A DNA stretch of 64,000 nucleotides from JAGNRR01 sp964409905. Its GTDB lineage: Bacteria; Bacteroidota; Bacteroidia; Chitinophagales; Chitinophagaceae. Below, in pieces: positions 44,662 to 52,946 of this stretch. The stretch covers positions 33,968 to 97,967 of the forward strand of contig CAYPET010000009.1 in the NCBI GenBank assembly GCA_964409905.1, written 5' to 3'. Under the pieces are notes generated by a model. The model worked only from the letters and a program-made list of their open reading frames with translations. It was not told the origin of the DNA and made no database searches. The translations under genes and the position numbers were made by a program. Each line of letters begins with the position of its first letter. Position 1 is the stretch's first letter.

Positions 44662-45687
44662 TTAGAATCGAGGGCAAGCAAAGTTGTACACCTTCGTTTC
44701 ATTTTTGATAAAGCAACCGTTGTATATCAACGACACCTCCATGGCACCTTGTCCTTGTGTAGCTTCAGTCAGGCTTGATAAGTTGATATCATAAGAAAAT
44801 CCAAGTTTTGCCTTGGCCCACTCAAAACCAATGTAAGGAGCCACAGCGTCATTATAACGGTACCAAGCACCAAGATAAAAAATTGAACTTTTCATATCAT
44901 CCTCATGATAAGGATTCAATACAAAACCGGCAGCACCTCCTACCAGAACTTCATAGGCTTTTCCTTGTTGTTGATAAGCACCGCTGGCGTAAATGACCAT
45001 ATTCTCATTCATTTCAAATGATCCGCCTAGGGTAGCCGTGATGCGCGAATTTAGTTTGTATTCGTCACCAAGAAATGTTTCTACTGGTTGATTGATATGA
45101 TAGTATGATAATCCACCGTAAAGAGTAGTATGATCACTCACATAGCCTGAGTATTGAATACCAGCGTTAAAATCTGGGTAAGGATCCATTGGTTGGATAT
45201 TTTCCCCGCTTAGATAAAGTGTAGTACCTGTGATAGGGTCATACATACTTTCGAATGTTAATTTTGTTTGGTCAACACTTTTTTGAACCAAATAACCTTG
45301 TACCCCTAAAGATAAAGTTTGTGGTCTATCCGGATCGTCATTTAATCTTTTGTGATATGCCAAAGACAAGCCTGCTGTAATATTTTGCAATGCCCCTGAG
45401 CCACTTTTGTCATAAAGTCCTAAAACGCCTACACCCAATGCATCACCATTTAATTTGTCTTTAAGCAACGACATATCATAGGCAAATGTCCCCGTAAGAT
45501 AAGGTGTCGAGTTAATCGCCCCCCATTGGTTTCGATAATTGCCTGACAATCGCCAATCACAATTTACCAAACCGGTATTGGCTGGATTAAGCGTTAGCGG
45601 TGATGAATAATACTGTGTAAAGTGAACATCCTGACCGAATGCTTGCACAGTTAGAAAAATACAAAGTGTAAAAATTATTTTTTTCAT
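44662..45687 (-). CDS. PorP/SprF family type IX secretion outer-membrane protein
   Basis: This 341-residue outer-membrane beta-barrel has a signal peptide (IFTLCIFLTVQAFGQ). The mature start DVHFTQYYSSPLTLNPANTGLV is the family hallmark, followed by WRLSGNYRNQWGAI. Such proteins work with the type IX secretion system, often with partners that hold type B C-terminal domains at the surface. In many genomes they sit beside large CTD-B proteins; here the type B protein is far away at 3786. Confidence 0.9.
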   Translation of the reverse strand: MKKIIFTLCIFLTVQAFGQDVHFTQYYSSPLTLNPANTGLVNCDWRLSGNYRNQWGAINSTPYLTGTFAYDMSLLKDKLNGDALGVGVLGLYDKSGSGALQNITAGLSLAYHKRLNDDPDRPQTLSLGVQGYLVQKSVDQTKLTFESMYDPITGTTLYLSGENIQPMDPYPDFNAGIQYSGYVSDHTTLYGGLSYYHINQPVETFLGDEYKLNSRITATLGGSFEMNENMVIYASGAYQQQGKAYEVLVGGAAGFVLNPYHEDDMKSSIFYLGAWYRYNDAVAPYIGFEWAKAKLGFSYDINLSSLTEATQGQGAMEVSLIYNGCFIKNETKVYNFACPRF

Positions 45688-45843
45688 GCTTTAATTGTTT
45701 ATTCTGATTGAAACTTGAGCTTTGAGTGTTTCCTTAAATTTCGTAGTTAAAGATAATTTGACTTCTTGAATTAAAAAAATATTGTTAATAATAAAGACGA
45801 TAAGAATTTGCTTCGGGTTGGCGAAAATGTAAAAGATAATATT

Positions 45844-46383
45844 TTATTGGACGAAGCGCGGGTCTGTCTCCATCATGTGACCACATTTTTTACAAGTACG
45901 CAAATCCTCACTGGCATAAAACTCACGAAAACGCGGTTGAAAATCGTTTTCAATATCCTGCAATTCGAAGAAGGTTTCATGCAATTTTTCATTGCATTCA
46001 TCACAAAACCACATCAACCCATCGGTAAAACCTTTGCCTTCACGAACACGTTCTATAACCAGGCCAATTGAATTTTCTGCTCTGCCTGGCGAATGCGGTA
46101 TTTTGGCAGGATGCAAATACATATCGCCCGGACCCAAATTCACTACTTCCTTTTTTCCTTCATTTTGTATATAAACTGTGGCATTGCCTTCTAATTGATA
46201 AAATAACTCTTCCGTTTCGTTGTAATGATAATCCTTGCGGGCGTTTGGCCCTCCAACAATCATCACAATATAATCCTTCCCCATTGGATACAAACTTTTA
46301 TTGGCTACAGGTGGCTTTAATAAATGTCGATGTTCTTCTATCCATTGATTTAAGTTAAAAGGTGGTGTAATATTCATTTGCAC
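45844..46383 (-). CDS. nbaC: 3-hydroxyanthranilate 3,4-dioxygenase
   Basis: This 179-residue cupin Fe(II) dioxygenase opens the ring of 3-hydroxyanthranilate in tryptophan degradation (kynurenine pathway) or quinolinate/NAD synthesis. KDYHYNETEELFYQLEG supplies His and Glu ligands and PGDMYLHPAKIPHSPGR the third. A C-terminal rubredoxin-like metal site uses CDEC and CKKC pairs, as in the bacterial enzymes. No other kynurenine-pathway gene is adjacent. Confidence 0.94.
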   Translation of the reverse strand: MQMNITPPFNLNQWIEEHRHLLKPPVANKSLYPMGKDYIVMIVGGPNARKDYHYNETEELFYQLEGNATVYIQNEGKKEVVNLGPGDMYLHPAKIPHSPGRAENSIGLVIERVREGKGFTDGLMWFCDECNEKLHETFFELQDIENDFQPRFREFYASEDLRTCKKCGHMMETDPRFVQ

Positions 46384-46490
46384 TATTTTGGTTTAAAGTT
46401 AAAGTTTAGTGGTTAAGAATTACTAAATTTTGAGTATTTAATTGGCAATCGATATTGTATGAAGATTCGGCAGTGTAATTTTACGCCACT

Positions 46491-46664
46491 ATGGGCGGAG
46501 GACTTCTCAGAACTATTGGATATATCGTACTTTTTTACTTTGTAATGCGCATCTTGCGCAGCCTTTTCGAACCGAATCAATCCAAACCAAGGTCAATGGG
46601 CAATTCGGGCAAAGACAATGCACCATCGAAAGGCGAGTTTATTGACTACGAAGAAGTAGACTAG
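46491..46664 (+). CDS. DUF4834-like microprotein
   Basis: This 57-residue ORF reads MGGGLLRTIGYIVLFYFVMR (one membrane helix), a polar linker and the end KGEFIDYEEVD. The same layout (short N-terminal helix and GEYVDYEEVD-like tail) is seen in Bacteroidota DUF4834 proteins, function unknown. It overlaps the convergent HAD gene by 4 bp. Confidence 0.7.
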   Translation: MGGGLLRTIGYIVLFYFVMRILRSLFEPNQSKPRSMGNSGKDNAPSKGEFIDYEEVD

Positions 46665-47290
46665 GCTTTGGGTTTGAATATATCATCTTCCATGCACATA
46701 TTATCTTTCATGTGTATGGTCTGTATACCTAGTATGGCAGCTGCTTCTATATGCTGTTCGCTATCATCTATAAATAAGGTGTTTTCCGGCTTTAGGTTAT
46801 TGTCGCTTAGCACCTTTTCAAAAATATCAAGATTGGGTTTACGCATGCCAATGCGATGTGATAGGTAAACTTTATCGAAAAAGAAATTCAGGTTTTCATA
46901 ACCACAAGTCTCCTTTACTATTTGATTATAAGCTGCTTCATGTATGGCATTTGTATTGCTGAGCAGAAATAAATCATAGTCCAATTGTAACTGCTGTAAG
47001 ATTTGCAGGCGACGGATAGGAATTTGCAGCAACATCGTATTCCAGGCTTCTATTATTTGCTCGGCTGTGGTACCCGCCGCACAGTATTTTTTGGCGTATT
47101 CTATAAACTCGAAGCTACTTACCTTGCCCATTTCAAAATCGTCCATAAAGGCGGATTGCCTCTGCTTGGAGAAATGCGAGGCAAAATCTGTAACACCCAG
47201 GTTGGCAAAGGCATTGATGGTTAATTGGTAATCTATATCGAGGATGACATTGCCGAGATCAAAAATGATATGATGAATGTTTTTTTTCAT
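46661..47290 (-). CDS. HAD-superfamily phosphatase (subfamily IA)
   Basis: This 209-residue protein is of the YihX/epoxide-hydrolase-N type. The nucleophile motif is IIFDLGNVILDID; note Asn in the second position where DxD phosphatases have Asp. FLLSNTNAIHE is motif II, KPNLDIFEKVL the Lys motif and LFIDDSEQHIEAA motif IV. Substrate is probably a small sugar or nucleotide phosphate but cannot be assigned. ATG 47290 (MKKNIHHII) is preferred over 47320, which would add ten unsupported residues. Confidence 0.87.
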   Translation of the reverse strand: MKKNIHHIIFDLGNVILDIDYQLTINAFANLGVTDFASHFSKQRQSAFMDDFEMGKVSSFEFIEYAKKYCAAGTTAEQIIEAWNTMLLQIPIRRLQILQQLQLDYDLFLLSNTNAIHEAAYNQIVKETCGYENLNFFFDKVYLSHRIGMRKPNLDIFEKVLSDNNLKPENTLFIDDSEQHIEAAAILGIQTIHMKDNMCMEDDIFKPKA

Positions 47291-47321
47291 AATTCTTTTT
47301 CGCAATATTAAATTAAGCAAT

Positions 47322-47329
47322 TACATTTG
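47322..47329 (+). promoter_or_regulatory. TACATTTG -7 box upstream of the CAU tRNA
   Basis: This exact TAnnTTTG match lies 40 nt before the tRNA, which is farther than at the other tRNAs, so a processed leader is expected. Confidence 0.55.
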
Positions 47330-47369
47330 CGCCTCAATTGTCGCCCTGAATATTATCAGGAACAGCAAT

Positions 47370-47443
47370 GGACCTATAGCTCAGCTGGTTAGAGCACCTG
47401 ACTCATAATCAGGGGGTCCCTGGTTCGAGCCCAGGTGGGTCCA
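47370..47443 (+). tRNA. tRNA with CAU anticodon (Met, or Ile2 after lysidine modification)
   Basis: This 74-nt tRNA has acceptor GGACCTA/TGGGTCC, discriminator A and anticodon loop CTCATAA. Sequence alone does not separate elongator Met from Ile2 here. It marks the left border of the accessory region. Confidence 0.9.
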
Positions 47444-47455
47444 CTCAATATAGAC

Positions 47456-47485
47456 AAGGCTTTGCAGAAATGCAGAGCCTTTCTT
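47456..47485 (+). terminator. Terminator of the CAU tRNA
   Basis: Arms AAGGCTTTGCA/TGCAGAGCCTT (one G-U pair) close a GAAA loop, followed by TTCTT. Confidence 0.8.
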
Positions 47486-47777
47486 CGTTTTCAAGCTTGC
47501 AATACATTTGCAATATTGGCGAGCAAAAGAATGATAGTAAATGATACTACATACTAAATTCAGTATCAACTTAATTCAGGTCAAAGATCAGAACCAAAAG
47601 TAGAAAAACTTTTTTGTAATTTGTTATACTCGGAATAACTTTGCACGTGAACTACGGTTCAAATGTTCTTTGACATATTGAGACTAATTTTCAACCAATG
47701 AATATTAGAAATAATGACGCTTTCTATTGAGCCTTATTATGACATTACCTTATCAACAATGAGATATTTATCAAAAC

Positions 47778-47816
47778 ATACAAGCAAACAACTACAACGA
47801 AACTTACTTTTAGCAA
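47778..47816 (+). repeat. 39-bp direct repeat, copy 1
   Basis: The segment begins ATACAAGCAAACAACTACAA and ends in TAGCAA. It recurs exactly at 47949-47987, 171 bp further on; each copy leads directly into an array of 14-bp units. Confidence 0.9.
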
Positions 47817-47895
47817 TTTACTTCCAGCAATCTACACCTAGCAATCTACACCTAGCAATTTACACCTAGCAATTTACACCTAGTAACTTAGCGAA
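47812..47895 (+). repeat. Tandem array of 14-bp iteron-like units, cluster 1
   Basis: Five units of the form AGCAATYTACACCT follow without spacers (47812, 47826, 47840, 47854, 47868), then a degenerate sixth at 47882. Units 2-5 differ only by C/T at position 7; unit 1 differs in its last bases. Confidence 0.9.
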
Positions 47896-47948
47896 GAGAC
47901 TGTCAATTACATACTCCCGACAGCAATTTCCCACAAGACAAACAAAAA

Positions 47949-47987
47949 ATACAAGCAAACAACTACAACGAAACTTACTTTTAGCAA
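47949..47987 (+). repeat. 39-bp direct repeat, copy 2
   Basis: This is an exact copy of 47778-47816, again leading into 14-bp units. Confidence 0.9.
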
Positions 47988-48024
47988 CTTACATACAGCA
48001 ATTTACTTCTAGCAATTTACGAAA
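47983..48024 (+). repeat. 14-bp iteron-like units, cluster 2
   Basis: Three more diverged units keep the 14-bp period (AGCAACTTACATAC at 47983, AGCAATTTACTTCT at 47997, AGCAATTTACGAAA at 48011), ending 88 bp before the HTH gene. Confidence 0.8.
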
Positions 48025-48112
48025 TTCAACTAATGTCCAACTCAATTGGACACGCTTTGTAAAAGCAACTCTATCTGTATTTCACAGATGGATAATTTCA
48101 AAATCAAATATT

Positions 48113-48430
48113 ATGGTAAACAACCATAAAAATGTCGCTTTAAGCCACAAATCGGAAGTCGCCATTGAGCGAATTCTTTCAATAGTGGAAGACTTGGAGA
48201 TTGTTTCAAAAAGAATCTTTAACACTAAGGAGGCTGCCAAGTTCCTCGGACTCTCAGAAAGTCAAGTCTATAAATTGGTGCACAGGCGCGATATACCCCA
48301 TTACAAAAGAGGCAAGCTTCTAAGATTTAAGCAATCCGAATTAGAGGATTGGCTTTTGGAGAACCCTGTACCTACAAATAAGGAAATCGCACAATCTATT
48401 TCTAATCTAAATGTATATGCTGATGTTTGA
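48113..48430 (+). CDS. Excisionase-like helix-turn-helix protein
   Basis: This 105-residue protein has an HTH_17/MerR-like DNA-binding domain in its second half: FNTKEAAKFLGLSESQVYKLVHRRDIPHYKRGK followed by LRFKQSELEDWLL. Such proteins control excision or replication in Bacteroidota mobile elements. The gene overlaps the next one by about 20 bp and sits directly downstream of the iteron-like array, which it could bind. Confidence 0.82.
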   Translation: MVNNHKNVALSHKSEVAIERILSIVEDLEIVSKRIFNTKEAAKFLGLSESQVYKLVHRRDIPHYKRGKLLRFKQSELEDWLLENPVPTNKEIAQSISNLNVYADV

Positions 48431-49361
48431 TGGATTTAGATTAAGAAAAGGACCTATTGACTTTAGTCTCCTTAAGCAAATGCCAGGACTGGATTTTGAA
48501 AATCCTCAAAACACAGAAACTGGTATACAAACTCCATATTTCGTCAATGGAGACCTTTGTAAATTCATTTATAACGGTACAATTAGTAATAGCAGTGGCT
48601 ACAAGCTAACTTTAGACCAAACTGTAGTTAAAGGCGAAATAATACTTGAGGTGCTTAAGTTGAGAGGTAGTTTTCATAAAAATCATTTTGGTGGTCAGAA
48701 CTATCTCGATTTTAGCCATGCTATGTTTCAGGAAGAAGTGGCCTTTATTGAAAAAGAAATGGGCATTCCAGCTACTGAGTTGCGATTAACCAATCTTGAA
48801 ATTGGTGTAAACATAGATGTAGATTTTCATGTAAAACGTTTCTTAGACAATCACTTGCTCGCCTATATGGGGCATCCGTTCATTGAATGGAAGCCGCAAG
48901 GAAAAACAGGTAAGTCAATTGGTTATTCTTGTACGCGAACCGAATTTGAGATTAAGGTCTACGATAAGGGCCTTCAGTATGACCAGCCATCCAATATTCT
49001 GAGGTATGAGATAAAATTTCTCAAAATGAGAGAATTAAACAAGCTCGGTATTACCTATCTAGCGGATTTATTAGATCAAAGGTTAGTATTGAAATGCCTA
49101 AAAGTGCTAAGCTCCAAGTGGAGCAAGATCAAGTGGTCTGAGAATATAATCAATCCGGGCATTCAAATAGCTGATCGCGTGCAACTGAAAATCTACGATA
49201 GTAGAAAGGTCTGGCGGAACTATTGGAATGCTGACAAGTTACTGTATCGAAGCAATAACCGTAAATTCAAAAGGCTAAAAAAAGCGCATTGCGCAAATAA
49301 GAGCGAAGAGCTTCTTCAGCAAATCGAGGATAAATTCAAAGCCTTATTGTATGATGACTAA
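48411..49361 (+). CDS. Putative replication initiation protein (phage/plasmid Rep-like)
   Basis: This 316-residue protein is not confidently assigned. LTNLEIGVNIDVDFHVKRFL, then EFEIKVYDKGLQYD and ILRYEIKFLKMRELNKLGI, recall rolling-circle replication initiators of the filamentous-phage gpII and Rep_trans kind, where a KxYDK motif precedes a conserved E-x-K strand. ATG 48411 opens the ORF; ATG 48423 (MFDGFRL) is equally plausible. The link with an HTH gene, iteron-like repeats and a tRNA fits a decayed or integrated small replicon. Two hairpins follow the stop. Confidence 0.55.
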   Translation: MYMLMFDGFRLRKGPIDFSLLKQMPGLDFENPQNTETGIQTPYFVNGDLCKFIYNGTISNSSGYKLTLDQTVVKGEIILEVLKLRGSFHKNHFGGQNYLDFSHAMFQEEVAFIEKEMGIPATELRLTNLEIGVNIDVDFHVKRFLDNHLLAYMGHPFIEWKPQGKTGKSIGYSCTRTEFEIKVYDKGLQYDQPSNILRYEIKFLKMRELNKLGITYLADLLDQRLVLKCLKVLSSKWSKIKWSENIINPGIQIADRVQLKIYDSRKVWRNYWNADKLLYRSNNRKFKRLKKAHCANKSEELLQQIEDKFKALLYDD

Positions 49362-49368
49362 TGTTCCA

Positions 49369-49395
49369 TTTTCACCTTTAGTTAAAGGGTGAAAT
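49369..49395 (+). terminator. Hairpin after the Rep-like gene
   Basis: Arms TTTCACCTTTA and TAAAGGGTGAAA (one extra G) close a 2-nt loop 8 bp past the stop, without a strong T run. Confidence 0.5.
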
Positions 49396-49404
49396 AGAGA
49401 CCTA

Positions 49405-49443
49405 ATAGCGGAGGGAAGAGTATAAAAGCTCTCTCTCCGCTAT
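49405..49443 (+). terminator. Terminator after the Rep-like gene
   Basis: ATAGCGGAG pairs with CTCCGCTAT, with additional G/A-rich to C/T-rich pairing inside, followed by CTTATTT. Confidence 0.7.
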
Positions 49444-49584
49444 CTTATTTAAGGGGCAATGGTTTGCCAAAGCTTGTATGAGCCTCTAGTCTAAGGGTGA
49501 TACTTATGGGCATTTTAAAAGCAATAATCTATTATTATTTTCGAATGATAGATATTAATTTCACTTCAATTAAAGCAGCCTAGC

Positions 49585-50307
49585 ATGAATCGTTACTTTT
49601 TATTATTGTTTACTATTATACTATTGCAGAGTTGCAAAAGCAATACATCAAGTAGTAATAGCAGTTCTAGTTACGATGACGATGATGAAATAGCAATGGA
49701 AGATGTGCAAACATGGGAAGATGCACAACGATACAGAGAACAAACAGGCGATTACCCAGACGGCACTTACTGCGCTAATGTAGAATACTACAATTACAAT
49801 ACTAGTACCCGAAACGATTATAGCCTAGATGTAGAAGTAGCGGGAGGAGATTTAGTACAAATTAACTGGCCCAATGGTGGCTGGCTGGATGAAACTCATT
49901 TTTCGTCTGAAGATATTAGCAGTGGAGATTGTTCTTTTACCTCAGACAAAGGCGTACGTTATACGGTAACCCTTGGAGATTTTGGCGGATGCGGTTATAC
50001 TGATAGTTACAAAATACAGCGCGATGCCAATAACGATATAGAAGAAAGTACCTGCCCGGAGTGTGGTAGTGATAAGGATAGCTACGATGAATATTGTTAT
50101 TACTGTAAAAGAAAATTTAAGTGCGAAGAGTGTGGTAGCAAAAAAGATAAATACGAAGATTTTTGCGATGATTGCATTGCAAAAAAGGAAAGAAAAAAGA
50201 AAGAAGAAGAAAGTTGTAAACGCTGTGGTGGGCATAAATATAGTAGCTTCGACGATTATTGCTCGAGTTGTGAACGTAAGATAGAAGAAGAGCAAGAGGA
50301 AGATTAA
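49585..50307 (+). CDS. Lipoprotein with C-terminal zinc-ribbon array
   Basis: This 240-residue predicted lipoprotein has a signal MNRYFLLLFTIILLQSC with lipobox Cys17, then a Ser/Asp-rich linker. A middle domain (PDGTYCANVEYYNYNT to YTVTLGDFGGCGY) has no family I recognise. The last 85 residues contain six CxxC pairs (CPEC, CYYC, CEEC, CDDC, CKRC, CSSC) that would form three zinc ribbons, separated by Lys/Glu-rich stretches. Zinc ribbons on an exported lipoprotein are unusual. It ends 15 bp before hsdM and may be transcribed with it. Confidence 0.72.
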   Translation: MNRYFLLLFTIILLQSCKSNTSSSNSSSSYDDDDEIAMEDVQTWEDAQRYREQTGDYPDGTYCANVEYYNYNTSTRNDYSLDVEVAGGDLVQINWPNGGWLDETHFSSEDISSGDCSFTSDKGVRYTVTLGDFGGCGYTDSYKIQRDANNDIEESTCPECGSDKDSYDEYCYYCKRKFKCEECGSKKDKYEDFCDDCIAKKERKKKEEESCKRCGGHKYSSFDDYCSSCERKIEEEQEED

Positions 50308-50322
50308 AAAAATAAAACAAAC

Positions 50323-51813
50323 ATGATCACCGGAGAACTAAAATCACAAGTAGATAAAATATGGGATGCCTTTTGGACGGGCGGTATTTCTAACCCACTT
50401 TCTGTTATCGAGCAGTTTACGTTTTTGCTATTTATACGCAGGCTAGACGAGCGACAACTCACCGAAGAAAAAAAAGCCAATGTAGTAGGCGTGCCTATGA
50501 AGGAGGTGATTTTTACCGAAAAACAAAAAGCCCTACGCTGGAACTCATTTAAAAACAAAGACCCCGAAACCATGTTCGATTTGTTTACCAAACCTATGGT
50601 GGACGATATGAGTGTGTTTGACCATATGAAACAAGTGGGCAATGCCGCTGGCTCTTTTGCCGAGTTTATGCGCAAGGCCAATTTTATACTACCCACTGCG
50701 CGCTTGCTTGACCAAGTGGTGCAGATGATAGATAAAATAAATATGGAAGACCGCGATACCAAGGGCGACCTCTACGAGTATATGCTCTCCAAAATTGCGA
50801 GCGCGGGTACCAACGGACAGTTTCGTACGCCGCGCCATATTATCAAACTAATGGTAGATATGGTGCAACCCAAAAAAGACGATACCATAGCCGACCCTGC
50901 CTGTGGCACAGCAGGTTTTTTGGTAGCCGCTGGCGAATACTACCGCGACAATCACCCAGATTGGTTTCTCGAAAAGGACTTTAGAGAGCATTTTAATAAC
51001 CACATGTTTAACGGCTTAGAGATAGACGATACCATGATACGCATTGGCGCCATGAACCTACAACTGCACGGTATAGAAAATCCTAAGCTCATAAAAAACG
51101 ATGCCCTCAGCGAAAGCGCGGGGACTATCCGCAACCAATACTCGCTCATACTGGCCAACCCGCCTTTTAAGGGAAGCCTCGATTATGATGTGGTAGAAAA
51201 CTCCATATTCAAAACCGTAAAATCCAAAAAAACCGAACTCCTCTTTTTGGGCCTCATGCTACGCATGCTCAAAACGGGTGGCCGCTGTGCGGTAATTGTA
51301 CCCGACGGTGTACTCTTTGGGAGCTCCAAAGCTCACAAACAAATACGCCGAGAGATACTAGAAAACCATAAACTAGATGCCGTAATATCCATGCCCAGCG
51401 GTGTATTTAAACCTTATGCCGGGGTAAGCACGGCCATCTTATTTTTCACTAAAACAGGTACAGGTGGTACAGAAAATGTATGGTTTTACGACATGAAAGC
51501 CGACGGCTACAGCCTAGACGATAAACGCAACGAAATAAAAGAAAACGACCTCCCCGACATACTCTCACGCTATGTCAGCCTGAGTTTATCGAAGGCCTCG
51601 CCCGAGCATAAAAGAAAACGCACCGAAGCCAGCTTCCTAGTACCCCTACAAGAAATAATAGACAACGACTACGACCTTAGCATAAACCGCTACAAAGAAA
51701 TAGTGTACGAAGAAATAAAATACGACCCCCCCGCCACCATTATAGCCAATATAGAAAAACTAGACCAAGAACGAAACCAAGCTTTGAAACTTTTAAAGGA
51801 AATGTTGAAGTAA
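50323..51813 (+). CDS. hsdM: Type I restriction-modification methyltransferase subunit HsdM
   Basis: This 496-residue N6-adenine methyltransferase modifies the recognition site in a complex with HsdS. The N-terminal helical domain begins KSQVDKIWDAFWTGGISNP and LLFIRRLDE. SAM motif I is DPACGTAGFLVAAGEYY at about residue 190 and the catalytic NPPF is LANPPFKGSLDYD at about 278. FRTPRHIIKLMVDMV is also typical. The stop overlaps the hsdS start by 1 bp (TAATG), so the genes are coupled. Confidence 0.96.
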   Translation: MITGELKSQVDKIWDAFWTGGISNPLSVIEQFTFLLFIRRLDERQLTEEKKANVVGVPMKEVIFTEKQKALRWNSFKNKDPETMFDLFTKPMVDDMSVFDHMKQVGNAAGSFAEFMRKANFILPTARLLDQVVQMIDKINMEDRDTKGDLYEYMLSKIASAGTNGQFRTPRHIIKLMVDMVQPKKDDTIADPACGTAGFLVAAGEYYRDNHPDWFLEKDFREHFNNHMFNGLEIDDTMIRIGAMNLQLHGIENPKLIKNDALSESAGTIRNQYSLILANPPFKGSLDYDVVENSIFKTVKSKKTELLFLGLMLRMLKTGGRCAVIVPDGVLFGSSKAHKQIRREILENHKLDAVISMPSGVFKPYAGVSTAILFFTKTGTGGTENVWFYDMKADGYSLDDKRNEIKENDLPDILSRYVSLSLSKASPEHKRKRTEASFLVPLQEIIDNDYDLSINRYKEIVYEEIKYDPPATIIANIEKLDQERNQALKLLKEMLK

Positions 51814-52946
51814 TGGAAACTTGGAAAAAAACACGGCTTGGTGATGTTTTGGAATACGAACAGCCTACAGATTATATTGTAAATTCAACTGATTATAAAG
51901 ATGAGTATAAAACGCCAGTATTAACAGCAGGTCAATCTTTTATTCTTGGAAATACTGATGAAACTGAAAATATTTTTACCGAAGTCCCCGTTATAATATT
52001 CGACGATTTTACAACCGCCACTAAATATGTAGATTTTCCTTTCAAGGTAAAATCCTCAGCTATGAAAATTTTGAAGGCGGATAAAAAAGTTTCTGATATT
52101 CGATTTTTGTATTATTTGCTTCAAATAATTGAAGTAGATAGTGAGCGCCACAAACGATATTGGATTTCACAATTTGCTGAATTGAATATCCCCCTCCCGC
52201 CACTCCCCGAGCAAAAAAAGATAGCCGCCCTATTAGATGCCGCCGATGCCTACCGCCAAAAAACAAAAGAACTCATTACCCAATACGACCTACTGGCACA
52301 ATCTTTGTTTTTGGATATGTTTGGAGACCCCGTTACTAATCCGAAGGGATGGAAAAAAATTGATTTGGGAAAACTAACGAAAAGGGTTGTTGTTGGGCAT
52401 GTAGGACCAACTACCAGTGGGTATGTTTCAAGGGGGGGCGTTCCTTTTTTGCGAACTCAAAATGTAAGGAAGAATTTTATTAATACTAAAGACATACTTC
52501 AAATAAACAAAGAATTTCATACCAAGCTTAAAAAATCACAAATTACCACTGGAGACATATTGATATCCCGAGTTGGTGTAAATCGTGGAATGGCAGCGGT
52601 AGTTCCTGAACAGTATAACCAGGCAAATTGTGCAAACGTCGTTATTGTTGGCCATTCTGATAAATTTAATTCCCTATACATCTCATACTTTTTAAATAAG
52701 AGTTTTGGGACAAAGCCTGAATATGGGTATTCAGTCGGAAGTGCACAGGGTGTTGTTAATACTAAAATAGTTAAGAAATGGCCTGTTTACGATATTCCAC
52801 TAAAGGTCCAAAACTTATTTGGCAAAAGCATCCAAGGCATCGAGTTACAAAAATCGCAAGCGCAAGCCAGCTTGTCGCAAGCCGAGGATTTATTTAATAG
52901 TTTGTTGCAGCGGGCGTTTAAGGGTGGGTTAAAAACAAAGGTTTAA
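51813..52946 (+). CDS. hsdS: Type I restriction-modification specificity subunit HsdS
   Basis: This 377-residue DNA-recognition subunit has two target-recognition domains: residues ~1-125 (starting ETWKKTRLGDVLEYEQP) and ~185-335 (from KGWKKIDLGKLTKRVVVG). They are separated by the conserved helices PLPPLPEQKKIAALLDAADAY, and the second spacer ends LFNSLLQRAFKGGL. The two halves decide the two parts of a bipartite target, which cannot be read from the sequence. It overlaps hsdM and the following deiminase gene by 1 bp each. Confidence 0.95.
   Translation: METWKKTRLGDVLEYEQPTDYIVNSTDYKDEYKTPVLTAGQSFILGNTDETENIFTEVPVIIFDDFTTATKYVDFPFKVKSSAMKILKADKKVSDIRFLYYLLQIIEVDSERHKRYWISQFAELNIPLPPLPEQKKIAALLDAADAYRQKTKELITQYDLLAQSLFLDMFGDPVTNPKGWKKIDLGKLTKRVVVGHVGPTTSGYVSRGGVPFLRTQNVRKNFINTKDILQINKEFHTKLKKSQITTGDILISRVGVNRGMAAVVPEQYNQANCANVVIVGHSDKFNSLYISYFLNKSFGTKPEYGYSVGSAQGVVNTKIVKKWPVYDIPLKVQNLFGKSIQGIELQKSQAQASLSQAEDLFNSLLQRAFKGGLKTKV

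Larger units (their letters stand above)
47486..48112. other. 627-bp AT-rich non-coding region with promoters and repeats
   Basis: No credible gene is present between the tRNA terminator and the HTH gene. TAnnTTTG boxes occur at 47503-47510 and 47636-47643, and a TTTGACA-containing stretch at 47669-47675. The right half is built from the 39-bp direct repeat and the 14-bp tandem units listed separately. The arrangement would suit a replication origin or control region for the HTH/Rep pair downstream. Confidence 0.6.

Noticed and set aside
47381..47569. 62-residue minus-strand ORF ending LGSNQGPPDYESGALTS
   Set aside because: This is the well-known antisense translation of a tRNA; it lies across tRNA-CAU and its terminator.
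47812..48024. Possible CRISPR array
   Set aside because: Units are 14 bp and directly contiguous with no spacers, and no cas genes occur in the window.
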